Shown: piece by piece, positions 1-5,951 of the stretch | Layout of the letters: each line of letters begins with the position of its first letter | How positions within the stretch are numbered: the stretch's first letter is position 1 | From: Damh-18 sp964390945 | Lineage (GTDB): Bacteria; Patescibacteriota; Minisyncoccia; Phycocordibacterales; UBA918 | Direction: 5' to 3' | Assembly (NCBI GenBank): GCA_964390945.1 | Contig: CAYMIV010000004.1 | Coordinates: 1 to 63,946, forward strand | DNA: 63,946 nucleotides | Notes under the pieces: generated by a model | What the model saw: only the letters and a program-made list of their open reading frames with translations | Databases searched by the model: none | Told to the model about the DNA's origin: nothing | Program-made: the position numbers and the translations under genes

Positions 1-7
1 CTTCAAG

Positions 8-13
8 ATAGTA
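8..13 (-). promoter_or_regulatory. possible -10 box pointing out of the window
   Basis: Read on the minus strand this is TACTAT, placed as in the leaderless promoters seen elsewhere here. It would serve a gene starting just beyond the left edge. No -35 or start codon is visible, so this is weak. Confidence 0.2.
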
Positions 14-30
14 TCTGACACTACCCCGTA

Positions 31-53
31 AAACATATGCTCTGCATATGTTT
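31..53. repeat. 10-bp inverted repeat
   Basis: Perfect 10-bp arms (31-40 and 44-53) around a 3-nt spacer. A second hairpin (65-83, core arms GGTCGC and GCGACC) follows. Neither has a T-run, so they are more likely RNA structure or a protein site than terminators. No gene is visible in 1-133. Confidence 0.5.
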
Positions 54-133
54 GGGTCCGACTTCTGGTCGCTTCGCGACCGGATTTAGGAGGAAAGACG
101 TAGCCAGGATAAGACAAAAGAAAGTGTTTGTCG

Positions 134-175
134 CTGATACAACAAAACCGCCACTCGGCGGTTTTGTTGTATCAG
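134..175. terminator. 19-bp perfect hairpin, bidirectional terminator
   Basis: Arms 134-152 and 157-175 are perfectly complementary with a 4-nt loop. The inner GC-rich part (CCGCC/GGCGG) is followed by TTTT on either strand, so it can stop transcription from both sides. It lies downstream of the pilin-like gene on the minus strand. Confidence 0.75.
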
Positions 176-196
176 AAAAAAGTGCAGAAGCACTTT
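176..196 (-). terminator. terminator of the pilin-like gene
   Basis: On the minus strand AAAGTGC and GCACTTT form a 7-bp stem with a 4-nt loop, followed by further T residues. It begins 22 nt after the pilin-like stop codon. Confidence 0.55.
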
Positions 197-218
197 AAGA
201 AAGTCACCCCATGATTAT

Positions 219-581
219 TTAGAGAATGTAATCAGGTTGTATCGGCGCAGCACCACCAATGCCGAGCATGGTAATGAGGAGATTCACAATACCCCAAAAT
301 GAAAAAAGAATCGCAAAGGCTGCCAAACTATACAATGCAAAACGCTTCGCGCGCTCACGTCCTTCTTCGCTCTCGCTCTGAATAATGAAATAGCGAGCGG
401 TGTTCCACACGAAGAAAAGAAAAGCAACCGCAAAGAGAAAGGGAACAATCGTGTTCGCAAAAGCGGTAATGTCGCGTAGATAGGCCTGGACCGTTCCTGC
501 TGTGGGGGAAGGCATATACGACCAGTATATCGCATAGAAACTCTTCAAAGGAGACGTTTTCCATATTGACAAAATAGTCAT
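219..581 (-). CDS. TrbC/VirB2-like pilin, two-helix membrane protein
   Basis: A 120-residue protein with two hydrophobic helices (about residues 42-64 and 82-110) separated by a charged loop of Glu, Arg and Lys. This is the layout of TrbC/VirB2-type pilin subunits and of the pilin-like proteins common in CPR genomes. No clear cleavable signal peptide is seen; a later start at residue 23 (Met) is possible. It stands alone with its own terminator, and no other type IV secretion gene lies beside it. The VirD4-like ATPase at 9945 is the only possible partner in the window. Its start codon overlaps the divergent promoter at 566-593. Family call is from topology and loop character only. Confidence 0.65.
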   Translation of the reverse strand: MTILSIWKTSPLKSFYAIYWSYMPSPTAGTVQAYLRDITAFANTIVPFLFAVAFLFFVWNTARYFIIQSESEEGRERAKRFALYSLAAFAILFSFWGIVNLLITMLGIGGAAPIQPDYIL

Positions 582-593
582 ATATGCTATAAT
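566..593 (+). promoter_or_regulatory. strong sigma70-type promoter
   Basis: TTGACA (566-571), a 16-nt spacer ending in TGC, and TATAAT (588-593). It drives the small-membrane-protein operon starting at 642. It overlaps the start codon of the divergent pilin-like gene (579-581), so the two units may interfere. Confidence 0.8.
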
Positions 594-641
594 AGAAACG
601 GATTTTGGTATTTTTGCATTTCAACTCACTGGAGAACGAAG

Positions 642-875
642 ATGGAAAACAACCTCATTGCACTCCTCTCCCGCGCGGTTGGCATCTGTGCCATGCTGCT
701 CGGGTTTCTGGGGATCTTCGGGCTCGATGATCCGAAGTTCGAAAATTCCCTCTGGCTCACCGCCACCACGGCACTCGGCGCGTTCGCGCTGATGTGGTTG
801 GGCTACTGGCTCTTCCGCCAGGGCGGCGGAGAATCCTTCATCGACCGCAATACGTTCAAGAATTTGCGGGGGTAG
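642..875 (+). CDS. small two-helix membrane protein
   Basis: 77 residues with two hydrophobic segments (about 8-28 and 38-58) and a polar C-terminal tail. I do not recognise the family. The start is well supported: GGAG lies 7 nt upstream and a strong promoter lies at 566-593, giving a leader of about 40 nt. It is the first of three small membrane-protein genes in the same direction (642, 877, 1183), which end at a strong terminator at 1446. Confidence 0.7.
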   Translation: MENNLIALLSRAVGICAMLLGFLGIFGLDDPKFENSLWLTATTALGAFALMWLGYWLFRQGGGESFIDRNTFKNLRG

Positions 876-876
876 T

Positions 877-1134
877 ATGGACCCCCATGAGATTGAACGA
901 TTCCGAAGACGGAAGGCGGTGGAAGATTTCACCTTTCGGCTTCTTGGTAACAGTTTAACGGTCGGAGGGATTCTGACTCCGCTCGTTGCCATCCTCGAGG
1001 CGCAGACGGGCGCGACGTCATGGGCAACGCAGGTTGTTGTCTACGGCGTCGCCGTCACCCTGTTCCTCCTGGGTAACAACCTGAGAATCTGCGGAGGGAG
1101 ACGGTCGTTCTTTGATCCACCGTGGAAGGTGTGA
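877..1134 (+). CDS. small two-helix membrane protein
   Basis: 85 residues. A charged N-terminus (about 20 residues) precedes two hydrophobic segments (about 27-45 and 52-70). It starts one nucleotide after the TAG of the previous gene, with a weak GGGGG run as possible SD, so translation is probably coupled. Family unknown. A 9-bp hairpin (1139-1161) separates it from the next gene. Confidence 0.6.
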   Translation: MDPHEIERFRRRKAVEDFTFRLLGNSLTVGGILTPLVAILEAQTGATSWATQVVVYGVAVTLFLLGNNLRICGGRRSFFDPPWKV

Positions 1135-1138
1135 AAGT

Positions 1139-1161
1139 GGCCGAGCGTTTCGCGCTCGGCC
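1139..1161 (+). other. intercistronic hairpin
   Basis: GGCCGAGCG and CGCTCGGCC form a 9-bp stem with a 5-nt loop between two small membrane-protein genes. No T-run follows, so it is better read as an mRNA processing or stability element than a full terminator. Confidence 0.5.
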
Positions 1162-1182
1162 ATGTTACTGAAGGAAGTTCAA

Positions 1183-1422
1183 ATGCTCAAAACTTTTTTT
1201 GAACTACTCAAGAAGGAGTTGCGGGCACTCTGCTTTTGGACGGGTATAACTACGCTCGTTCTAAGCGCCCTCACACTCTTTGTGCTCGTCGACCCCATCA
1301 CAAAGGAGGGAATGAGTGAGAACGTTGCGTTTCCGCTTCTCCTGTCGCTCGTCGGGCTCATTGGAGGCAATCTCCTCTGGGTACTTGCGGGCGAACACAC
1401 CATTTTCAAGCAGGAGGATTGA
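1183..1422 (+). CDS. small two-helix membrane protein
   Basis: 79 residues from the ATG at 1183, which has AAGGAAG 5 nt upstream. An in-frame ATG at 1162 lies inside the preceding hairpin and has no SD, so 1183 is preferred. Two hydrophobic segments (about 18-36 and 48-68) with a Lys-rich N-terminal helix. Not recognised. Last gene of the three-gene unit; terminator at 1446-1480. Confidence 0.6.
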   Translation: MLKTFFELLKKELRALCFWTGITTLVLSALTLFVLVDPITKEGMSENVAFPLLLSLVGLIGGNLLWVLAGEHTIFKQED

Positions 1423-1445
1423 TATTGAAAAAAGAAACAAGTTGA

Positions 1446-1480
1446 CCCCGGCGCATCTCCGCGCCGGGGCTCTTTTATTT
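1446..1480 (+). terminator. intrinsic terminator
   Basis: CCCCGGCGC (1446-1454) pairs with GCGCCGGGG (1461-1469), followed by a T-rich tract. It ends the small-membrane-protein operon. Confidence 0.85.
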
Positions 1481-1603
1481 CTATTCTTCCTCCTTTTTTT
1501 TCGACTTTGTACTCGTGTGTTCCGGGTACATCAACCGCTCGTACGCCGTCATGATGATGGTGCGCCAGAATTCGTGAAGTGCGGCAAACCACTCTCGAAC
1601 CAT
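1481..1603 (-). CDS. 40-residue orphan peptide
   Basis: A short minus-strand gene. GAGGAG lies 7 nt upstream of the ATG, and a TTGACA box lies further upstream (1664-1669). The peptide has an aromatic N-terminal half (Trp, Phe) and ends in a run of Lys and Glu. No family recognised. It abuts the terminator of the convergent operon. The SD is the main evidence; longer upstream in-frame starts lack one. Confidence 0.45.
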   Translation of the reverse strand: MVREWFAALHEFWRTIIMTAYERLMYPEHTSTKSKKKEEE

Positions 1604-1695
1604 GATATTGCTCCTCGAGACATTAGGGAACTCCCAATGCAAGTATGCGCTTATTATGCTGTGTGTCAAAAGTGGTCGGCAATTAACATATAAAT

Positions 1696-1720
1696 ACGCC
1701 GGGAACATAGTCCCCGGCGT
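1696..1720 (-). terminator. terminator of the basic 80-residue gene
   Basis: An 8-bp stem (1696-1703 with 1713-1720) and 9-nt loop, followed on the minus strand by TATTTAT. It begins 13 nt after the stop codon at 1733, which supports that ORF being a gene. Confidence 0.6.
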
Positions 1721-1732
1721 TCGTCGTATCGC

Positions 1733-1975
1733 TCAATCCTTCTTGCGCGGTCTGGTCTTGTACTTGCCGCGAATGAAGCCGCGGAGACGGCGATTCCATG
1801 CCGCGTTGGTTTTCGTGGAGCGATGTGCCCTGCGAAACTCACGCTTCCCGGACGAGCGAATGATGCACGGTTTGACGAAAAGCAATTGTGCCTCCTCGAT
1901 GTTAGCCGCGTTGATGCGACCACAGTGAAGAGTAGCGCATCGGCACCTCTTGTGCAACAAGCGATGATTTCTCAA
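1733..1975 (-). CDS. small basic Cys-containing protein
   Basis: 80 residues, very rich in Arg and Lys, with a CxC...C cluster near residues 11-18 (possible metal or nucleic-acid binding). The start is a TTG with GAGGGA about 8 nt upstream; a terminator hairpin directly follows the stop. It lies downstream of tRNA-Ile on the same strand and could share its transcript. No family recognised. The + strand reading of this region is judged a shadow. Confidence 0.4.
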   Translation of the reverse strand: MRNHRLLHKRCRCATLHCGRINAANIEEAQLLFVKPCIIRSSGKREFRRAHRSTKTNAAWNRRLRGFIRGKYKTRPRKKD

Positions 1976-2089
1976 ACACGAAATCCCTCAAAAAATTTGC
2001 CATTTCGTACCGCCCTAAGAAATTCAATTCTTGTTCCTTATAGAAACCGTAAATCTTCGAAATATTTAGTCACCTCGTACCACACTTTG

Positions 2090-2162
2090 TGCGCGTTCAA
2101 GGGGTCGAACCTTGGACCTTTCGAGTATCAGTCGAATGCTCTACCAACTGAGCTAAACGCGC
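2090..2162 (-). tRNA. tRNA-Ile(GAT)
   Basis: A full cloverleaf on the minus strand: acceptor GCGCGTT/AACGCGC (7 bp), D-arm with GCTCAGTTGGTAGAGC, anticodon stem TTCGA/TCGAA around loop CTGATAC, and T-arm CAAGG/CCTTG around TTCGACC. The anticodon is GAT, which reads Ile codons ATC and ATT. The discriminator is A. CCA is not encoded, so it must be added by a nucleotidyltransferase. Confidence 0.95.
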
Positions 2163-2212
2163 ACAAAGCGAACTACGTGCCTCATATAATTACACAAAAC
2201 ACCATCGATGCA

Positions 2213-2366
2213 AAATCTTCGAACGGCACGCCATTCCTGCAGGAAATCAGTCGAATTTCTTACAGAAACTGTACACCTTTCGCAACGACTGCTCAAGGTC
2301 TTGCGGAAGTCCCCCGGACTCCCTCACTCCACCAACTGAGCAAAACGCGCACAAAGCGAACTACGT
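2213..2366 (-). pseudogene. decayed partial copy of the tRNA-Ile locus
   Basis: 2331-2366 repeats 2143-2178 with 35 of 36 bases identical: the 5' acceptor strand, D-arm and 5' flank of tRNA-Ile. Two more identical 11-mers from the tRNA locus follow in the same order: the anticodon-arm segment (2127-2137, copied at 2246-2256) and the 3' flank (2051-2061, copied at 2213-2223). The copy lacks the T-arm and 3' acceptor strand and has about 70 extra bases between D-arm and anticodon arm. It cannot fold as a tRNA. The rest of 2163-2430 holds no gene I can support. Confidence 0.75.
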
Positions 2367-2391
2367 TCTTCCATTCAGTGCAGGGATACTA

Positions 2392-2410
2392 CCAAAATAC
2401 GGTATTTTGG
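2392..2410. repeat. 9-bp inverted repeat, 1-nt centre
   Basis: CCAAAATAC and GTATTTTGG are perfectly complementary around a single G. It lies upstream (minus-strand sense) of the tRNA pseudogene. No T-run suited to termination; role unknown. Confidence 0.5.
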
Positions 2411-2436
2411 GCAACGGCAGTACTCGGTATACGAAA

Positions 2437-2461
2437 ACACCCCACCTAAAGAGTGGGGTGT
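2437..2461. terminator. bidirectional terminator
   Basis: CACCCCAC (2438-2445) pairs with GTGGGGTG (2453-2460). AAAA precedes and TTT follows, so it works on both strands. It ends the minus-strand gene at 2470. Confidence 0.75.
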
Positions 2462-2469
2462 TTCGGGAA

Positions 2470-2658
2470 TCATTTCGGAACAGGATTCGCCACCTCAATT
2501 TCATCGAGACGTAGTTCAAGGCGTTCAATGCCGGAACTGATATCGTCGAGCTCTTCTTCAAAACGCATAGTGAGTGCGTATGTGAAAAGCGCGAAGCCAA
2601 TGAACAATATCCATGCAATGTACGGAAATATTTTGTACGATTCTAATGTGTGTCCCAT
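2470..2658 (-). CDS. small membrane protein with coiled-coil tail
   Basis: 62 residues: one transmembrane helix (about 10-30) followed by a heptad-like acidic coiled coil rich in Glu, Leu and Ile. TATAAT lies 8 nt upstream of the ATG, so the mRNA is probably leaderless; a terminator follows the stop. Such single-helix plus coiled-coil proteins often scaffold envelope complexes, but I cannot name the family. Confidence 0.65.
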   Translation of the reverse strand: MGHTLESYKIFPYIAWILFIGFALFTYALTMRFEEELDDISSGIERLELRLDEIEVANPVPK

Positions 2659-2705
2659 ATCAGAGAATTATAGCAGGTGTGCGTTTTTGGGCTATGGGGT
2701 GGTGT

Positions 2706-3278
2706 TTAAAATAATCTGTCAAAGACGCTCAGAAAACCGAATGCATACATTGTTTGATTCAAAATGGTCCCGAGCATGAGCGGAAAGATAATGTGAGAAT
2801 AACGATATCCCATAAGCCCAAGCGGTATAAGCATCGCTTCGTTGGGAATTGGCATACATGCTGCGTACAGAAAGATGCCGGGGAGTATGAGACGATGATG
2901 CTTTTGTTTTAGAGAAACGAGTTGCTCATGAAATTTGGGAAAGTGTGCCGCCGTCGAACGCTTCCCCCACCGACCGATTTGGTATCCAAGCAAATCGGCA
3001 AGCATGGTTCCCAACACGAGAGCTCCGACAATCGTTATCATGGAAAAATGTGCTGCAACGAAGACCGGAGTAAAAGATGCGGCTGGAACGGGGACTGCGA
3101 GGTTGAGTCCGCCCACAAAGGCAATTACAACCATTCCGAAAACACCATATTGTCCAACAAGCGAACGAGCAGCTTCATTTGTGGTTATGTATTCCGCAAG
3201 AAAGAACGCACTCGTAATAATGGTGATTATCAGCAAAACGAGCCCCACAAATTCGATGGTGTGTCGAAGTCGCGCCAT
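2706..3278 (-). CDS. DedA/VTT-family membrane protein
   Basis: 190 residues with about five hydrophobic segments. The central part (residues 62-115) has the family pattern: Pro-rich re-entrant segment with P-x-P, then a helix with G-x-x-x-G-D-x-x-G-Y-x-x-G-R-x-G-like spacing (here ADLLGYQIGRWGKR). DedA proteins are linked to lipid-carrier (undecaprenyl phosphate) and phospholipid recycling; which substrate applies here is unknown. A TACACT box precedes the start closely. It lies back to back with murD. Confidence 0.85.
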   Translation of the reverse strand: MARLRHTIEFVGLVLLIITIITSAFFLAEYITTNEAARSLVGQYGVFGMVVIAFVGGLNLAVPVPAASFTPVFVAAHFSMITIVGALVLGTMLADLLGYQIGRWGKRSTAAHFPKFHEQLVSLKQKHHRLILPGIFLYAACMPIPNEAMLIPLGLMGYRYSHIIFPLMLGTILNQTMYAFGFLSVFDRLF

Positions 3279-3324
3279 AAAAGAAGTGTACCATGAGTGA
3301 GTTTTGCGGGTTCCGTCGTCGTGC

Positions 3325-3330
3325 TATGAT
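3325..3330 (+). promoter_or_regulatory. leaderless -10 box of murD
   Basis: TATGAT ends 9 nt before the ATG at 3340, so transcription would start within a few bases of the start codon. No SD is present. Confidence 0.6.
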
Positions 3331-3339
3331 GCCCAAACC

Positions 3340-4782
3340 ATGGAGCATTGGAAGAATTACTTTCGGGGCAAAAAAATAACTGTCATGGGACTCGGGCTTT
3401 TGGGTCGCGGTGTTGGTGACGTTGCCTTTCTCGCCGAATGCGGGGCGGAACTCATTGTAACTGATAAAAAAACAAAGGAAGAACTCAAAGAGTCTCTCGA
3501 CAAACTGTCAGCGTATACCGATATTCACTTCGTACTCGGCGAACACCGTGAAGAAGATTTTAGAAACCGGGACCTCATCCTCGTTGCAGCGGGGGTACCA
3601 CTTGATTCTCCGTATCTTGTGGTGGCGCGTGAGACGGGTGTGCCGCTTGCGATGAGTGGTGCATTGTTTGCAAAACTTTCCGGTATTCCGATTATCGGTG
3701 TCACCGGCACGCGAGGAAAATCGACGGTGACCCATATGATTCACCATGTGCTCTGTGCCATTACAGATTCACAAAAACTGGATGACCTAAGCCTAAACCA
3801 TTCCGAAGGAATGGTCGGCCCTAGAGCGACCGCGCTCGGGTTAGCTCCAACAACTCCACGGTGTGGAGTTGTTTTAGGTGGTAATGTGCGTGGCGTCTCA
3901 AATTTGCAACTGCTCAAAGATGTAGAGGAAGATTCAATTGCGGTGATGGAACTTGATTCGTGGCAGCTTCAGGGATTTGGATGGGAGGGTATCAGCCCCC
4001 ACATCGCGGTGTTCACTTCTTTTATGGAGGACCATATGAACTATTACCACCACGACATGGCTGCGTACTTTGCTGACAAGGCAAACATTTTCGTAAACCA
4101 GAAAGAAAGCGACGTTTTCATCACTACACCGGAGGTGTTTGAACGAGCGAAAGTGTTTGCGCGAGGAAGGGGTATCACGCTCGGACAAGAAGTCATTCTT
4201 GCAGACTCGTCGCTACTTCCCGATGACTGCATACTCGCGATGCCCGGTGAACATAATCGCCTCAATGCCGCGCTCGCATACGAGGCGCTCAAAGCGACTG
4301 GGCTTTCCGATGAAGAGATTTTTGAAGGACTTGCGACATTTCCCGGAGTACCAGGGCGGCTCGAGTACTTGGGCGAGAAAGATGGTGTAAAAATATACAA
4401 CGACAACAATGCAACAACACCGACCGCAGCGCGCGCGGGAGTTTTGGCGGTCGCGAGTGGAAGGAATGTCATACTCATTATGGGCGGAGCAGGGAAGGAA
4501 CTCGATATGTCACCACTCCTTGAAATCATTCCTGAATACTGCAAAAAAATTATCTTACTTCCCGGAACCGGAACCGACTCCTTCATAAAATTGATGGGTG
4601 ACACTATTCCAGTTAACTGGAATAGTGTCACTACGCTCGAGGAGGCAATTAATAGTGCTCTCAAAGATGCTGAACCAAAAGATGTTGTTCTCTTTTCGCC
4701 TGCGTTTGCGTCATTCGGGATGTTTAAAAATGAATATGACCGCAACGATCAGTTCGTCGACGCGGTGCGTCGAGTACTATAA
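3340..4782 (+). CDS. murD: UDP-N-acetylmuramoyl-L-alanine--D-glutamate ligase
   Basis: Mur ligase, 480 residues. It adds D-Glu to UDP-MurNAc-L-Ala in the cytoplasm. Visible: N-terminal Rossmann GLGLLGRG (about 15-22), ATP P-loop GVTGTRGKST (about 119-128), GGNVRG, and the C-terminal NDNNATTP (about 353). The start at 3340 is chosen over the GTG-like upstream codons because a -10 box ends 9 nt before it. Two oddities: about 35 extra residues between the P-loop helix and GGNVRG, encoded by a hairpin-rich stretch (3792-3878), and a perfect 32-bp palindrome (4599-4630) near the 3' end. Both keep the frame. murC follows after two divergent genes. Confidence 0.95.
   Translation: MEHWKNYFRGKKITVMGLGLLGRGVGDVAFLAECGAELIVTDKKTKEELKESLDKLSAYTDIHFVLGEHREEDFRNRDLILVAAGVPLDSPYLVVARETGVPLAMSGALFAKLSGIPIIGVTGTRGKSTVTHMIHHVLCAITDSQKLDDLSLNHSEGMVGPRATALGLAPTTPRCGVVLGGNVRGVSNLQLLKDVEEDSIAVMELDSWQLQGFGWEGISPHIAVFTSFMEDHMNYYHHDMAAYFADKANIFVNQKESDVFITTPEVFERAKVFARGRGITLGQEVILADSSLLPDDCILAMPGEHNRLNAALAYEALKATGLSDEEIFEGLATFPGVPGRLEYLGEKDGVKIYNDNNATTPTAARAGVLAVASGRNVILIMGGAGKELDMSPLLEIIPEYCKKIILLPGTGTDSFIKLMGDTIPVNWNSVTTLEEAINSALKDAEPKDVVLFSPAFASFGMFKNEYDRNDQFVDAVRRVL
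3792..3878 (+). repeat. hairpin-rich in-frame insertion in murD
   Basis: Three consecutive hairpins: ACCATTCC/GGAATGGT (3797-3815), GAGCG/CGCTC (3824-3837), and an 11-bp stem with a 3-nt loop (3849-3873). CCTAAA (3792) and TTTAGG (3873-3878) can close the set. The encoded residues have no counterpart in typical MurD. It looks like a palindromic element inserted in frame. Confidence 0.55.
4599..4630. repeat. perfect 32-bp palindrome inside murD
   Basis: The arms (4599-4614 and 4615-4630) are exactly self-complementary around GTTAAC. The inner part, CTATTCCRGTTAACTGGAA, recurs in rsmI at 7788-7806. It encodes IPVNWN in murD. Confidence 0.85.
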
Positions 4783-4794
4783 TCGTTGCGGTCA
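4737..4794 (+). terminator. nested inverted repeat at the murD 3' end
   Basis: 13-bp arms (4737-4749 and 4782-4794) enclose a 7-bp hairpin (4757-4773) and span the murD stop codon. No T-run follows, so it may protect the 3' end rather than terminate by itself. Confidence 0.5.
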
Positions 4795-4800
4795 GTAGTG

Positions 4801-4968
4801 CTAGCCGGCGATGAACTGCACGGCTTTCCAGAGGGCCCACATGAGACCTGCGGCGGCGACCATGATGGCGATGGCATTGCGTGCGCCAATCATCGCCCCC
4901 AGACCACTCGGGTGGTCTGGTGACAGTTCGGGGCTAGGATCGTCCCCGATGAACCAGTTGCTCTTCAT
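4801..4968 (-). CDS. 55-residue single-helix membrane protein
   Basis: A short gene with full expression signals: consensus promoter at 4998-5025, AGGAG 6 nt before the ATG, and a hairpin near the 3' end. The N-terminal half is polar and acidic; the C-terminal half is one hydrophobic helix (about residues 28-50) with Trp residues near its end. No family recognised. It resembles in style the small membrane genes at 642-1422. Confidence 0.7.
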   Translation of the reverse strand: MKSNWFIGDDPSPELSPDHPSGLGAMIGARNAIAIMVAAAGLMWALWKAVQFIAG

Positions 4969-4997
4969 GTTTCTCTCCTGTGCTATGAACCTGTTTT

Positions 4998-5025
4998 ATT
5001 ATAGCACATCAATAAAATTTGTCAA
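4998..5025 (-). promoter_or_regulatory. strong sigma70-type promoter
   Basis: On the minus strand: TTGACA (5020-5025), 16-nt spacer ending TGTGC, TATAAT (4998-5003). Nearly the same architecture as the promoter at 566-593. Serves the 55-residue gene at 4801. Confidence 0.85.
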
Positions 5026-5057
5026 ACTTACATTATCCAAGGCAAGCATTAGAAAAT

Positions 5058-5081
5058 AGCCGTCACAAAAATGTAACGGCT
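5058..5081 (-). terminator. terminator of the laccase-domain gene
   Basis: On the minus strand AGCCGTTAC pairs with GTGACGGCT (one G-U pair), followed by ATTTTC. It lies 17 nt after the stop codon at 5098. Confidence 0.65.
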
Positions 5082-5097
5082 TCAATCCATCGGGTCT

Positions 5098-5889
5098 TCA
5101 TGTCCTTCGGGTGACCACAATCATGTTCTGGCCTGGACGATTCGCACGCACACTCGCTGTCCGAGCGTCGCTATAGGTATCGATTCCATCGTGCACGATG
5201 CATTCTCGCTGAACGCCGCCGTATTCCTCGAGTTGTCTCAAAACAAGTTCTTTGAGGTCAATGGTTTGTCGTTCATTGTCGGGAACCACCGCCTCACCCC
5301 ATGCCTTCCGAAGCGCTGCACAGATTTCCGGGTAATAATTGTTCGGAAAATGTTCCGCCGCGATACCGGTGGTTATGACGCCGCGAAGCGATGTTGTCTC
5401 AATCCCCAACTTCCGCATTTCGAGAAGCACATTTTGAATAACGCTTTCCCCGACCCCTTCGCCTCCCGCATTGTGAAGTTGATCCCTTCCGCAATGTGCA
5501 ACTGCGACCGGTCCCTCGGAATCGTTCCACAGAACAAGGGTCGGGCAATCCCGCGTCATCGTCACGACGCTGATTTCTAATGAATCAAGTACTGTGGCGT
5601 CTGCGCGAATGAATTCACTGTTCATGACCACCCACCCCCGAGCATGCGCCATTGTGAGATTGTTGATATGTACAACTTTGCGCGAGGCACTTTTGTGAGT
5701 GTGACTAGGAAGTCTTTGCCAAATGATACGCTTCGGCAGGTTTTGCTTACTCCAGGAAGAGCGAATGAGCGTGGCTATTTCCGATAGAATTGCCACGATG
5801 TGCGGCATTTGCGGTTCATCCTTTAGCACGCCCCCAAAACTGTGTATCGCCACGCGACCTGTGTGGTATTCAAAGATACATTCAGACAT
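5098..5889 (-). CDS. divergent laccase-domain (PgeF/YfiH-like) protein
   Basis: 263 residues from the ATG at 5887-5889, which has AAAGGA 6 nt upstream. The longer frame upstream lacks an SD. The C-terminal two thirds carries the pattern of the Cu-oxidase_4/YfiH fold: T-x-D-C-P followed by AHCGRDQL, matching the usual TADC-P and AHAGW. The Trp of that motif is replaced, so activity may differ. The family includes purine-nucleoside phosphorylases and peptidoglycan-editing factors. It faces away from murC at 5952, which fits a cell-wall link, but that is inference. Confidence 0.65.
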   Translation of the reverse strand: MSECIFEYHTGRVAIHSFGGVLKDEPQMPHIVAILSEIATLIRSSWSKQNLPKRIIWQRLPSHTHKSASRKVVHINNLTMAHARGWVVMNSEFIRADATVLDSLEISVVTMTRDCPTLVLWNDSEGPVAVAHCGRDQLHNAGGEGVGESVIQNVLLEMRKLGIETTSLRGVITTGIAAEHFPNNYYPEICAALRKAWGEAVVPDNERQTIDLKELVLRQLEEYGGVQRECIVHDGIDTYSDARTASVRANRPGQNMIVVTRRT

Positions 5890-5911
5890 GTTGTGTCCTT
5901 TCATGCTTTGG

Positions 5912-5940
5912 TTACAAATTTTCTGATTTGATACTATACT
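5912..5940 (+). promoter_or_regulatory. murC promoter
   Basis: TTACAA (5912-5917), 17-nt spacer, TATACT (5935-5940). The ATG is 11 nt downstream, leaving almost no leader. Confidence 0.7.
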
Positions 5941-5951
5941 GCACGTGCGCC

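Noticed and set aside
85..110. RNase P-like GAGGAAAG segment
   Set aside because: Only this short match to the conserved P4 region; the rest of the RNase P core cannot be found within the window.
642..1422. prophage remnant
   Set aside because: No phage structural, lysis or integrase gene is present; small membrane proteins alone are not enough.
1823..2449. 208-codon plus-strand ORF
   Set aside because: It runs antisense through tRNA-Ile and its decayed copy, has no SD or promoter, and its residues look random.
4044..4745. 233-codon minus-strand ORF
   Set aside because: Shadow of murD; low-complexity Ser-rich translation.
4811..5059. 82-codon plus-strand ORF
   Set aside because: Opposite the 55-residue gene, which has a consensus promoter and SD; this one has neither.
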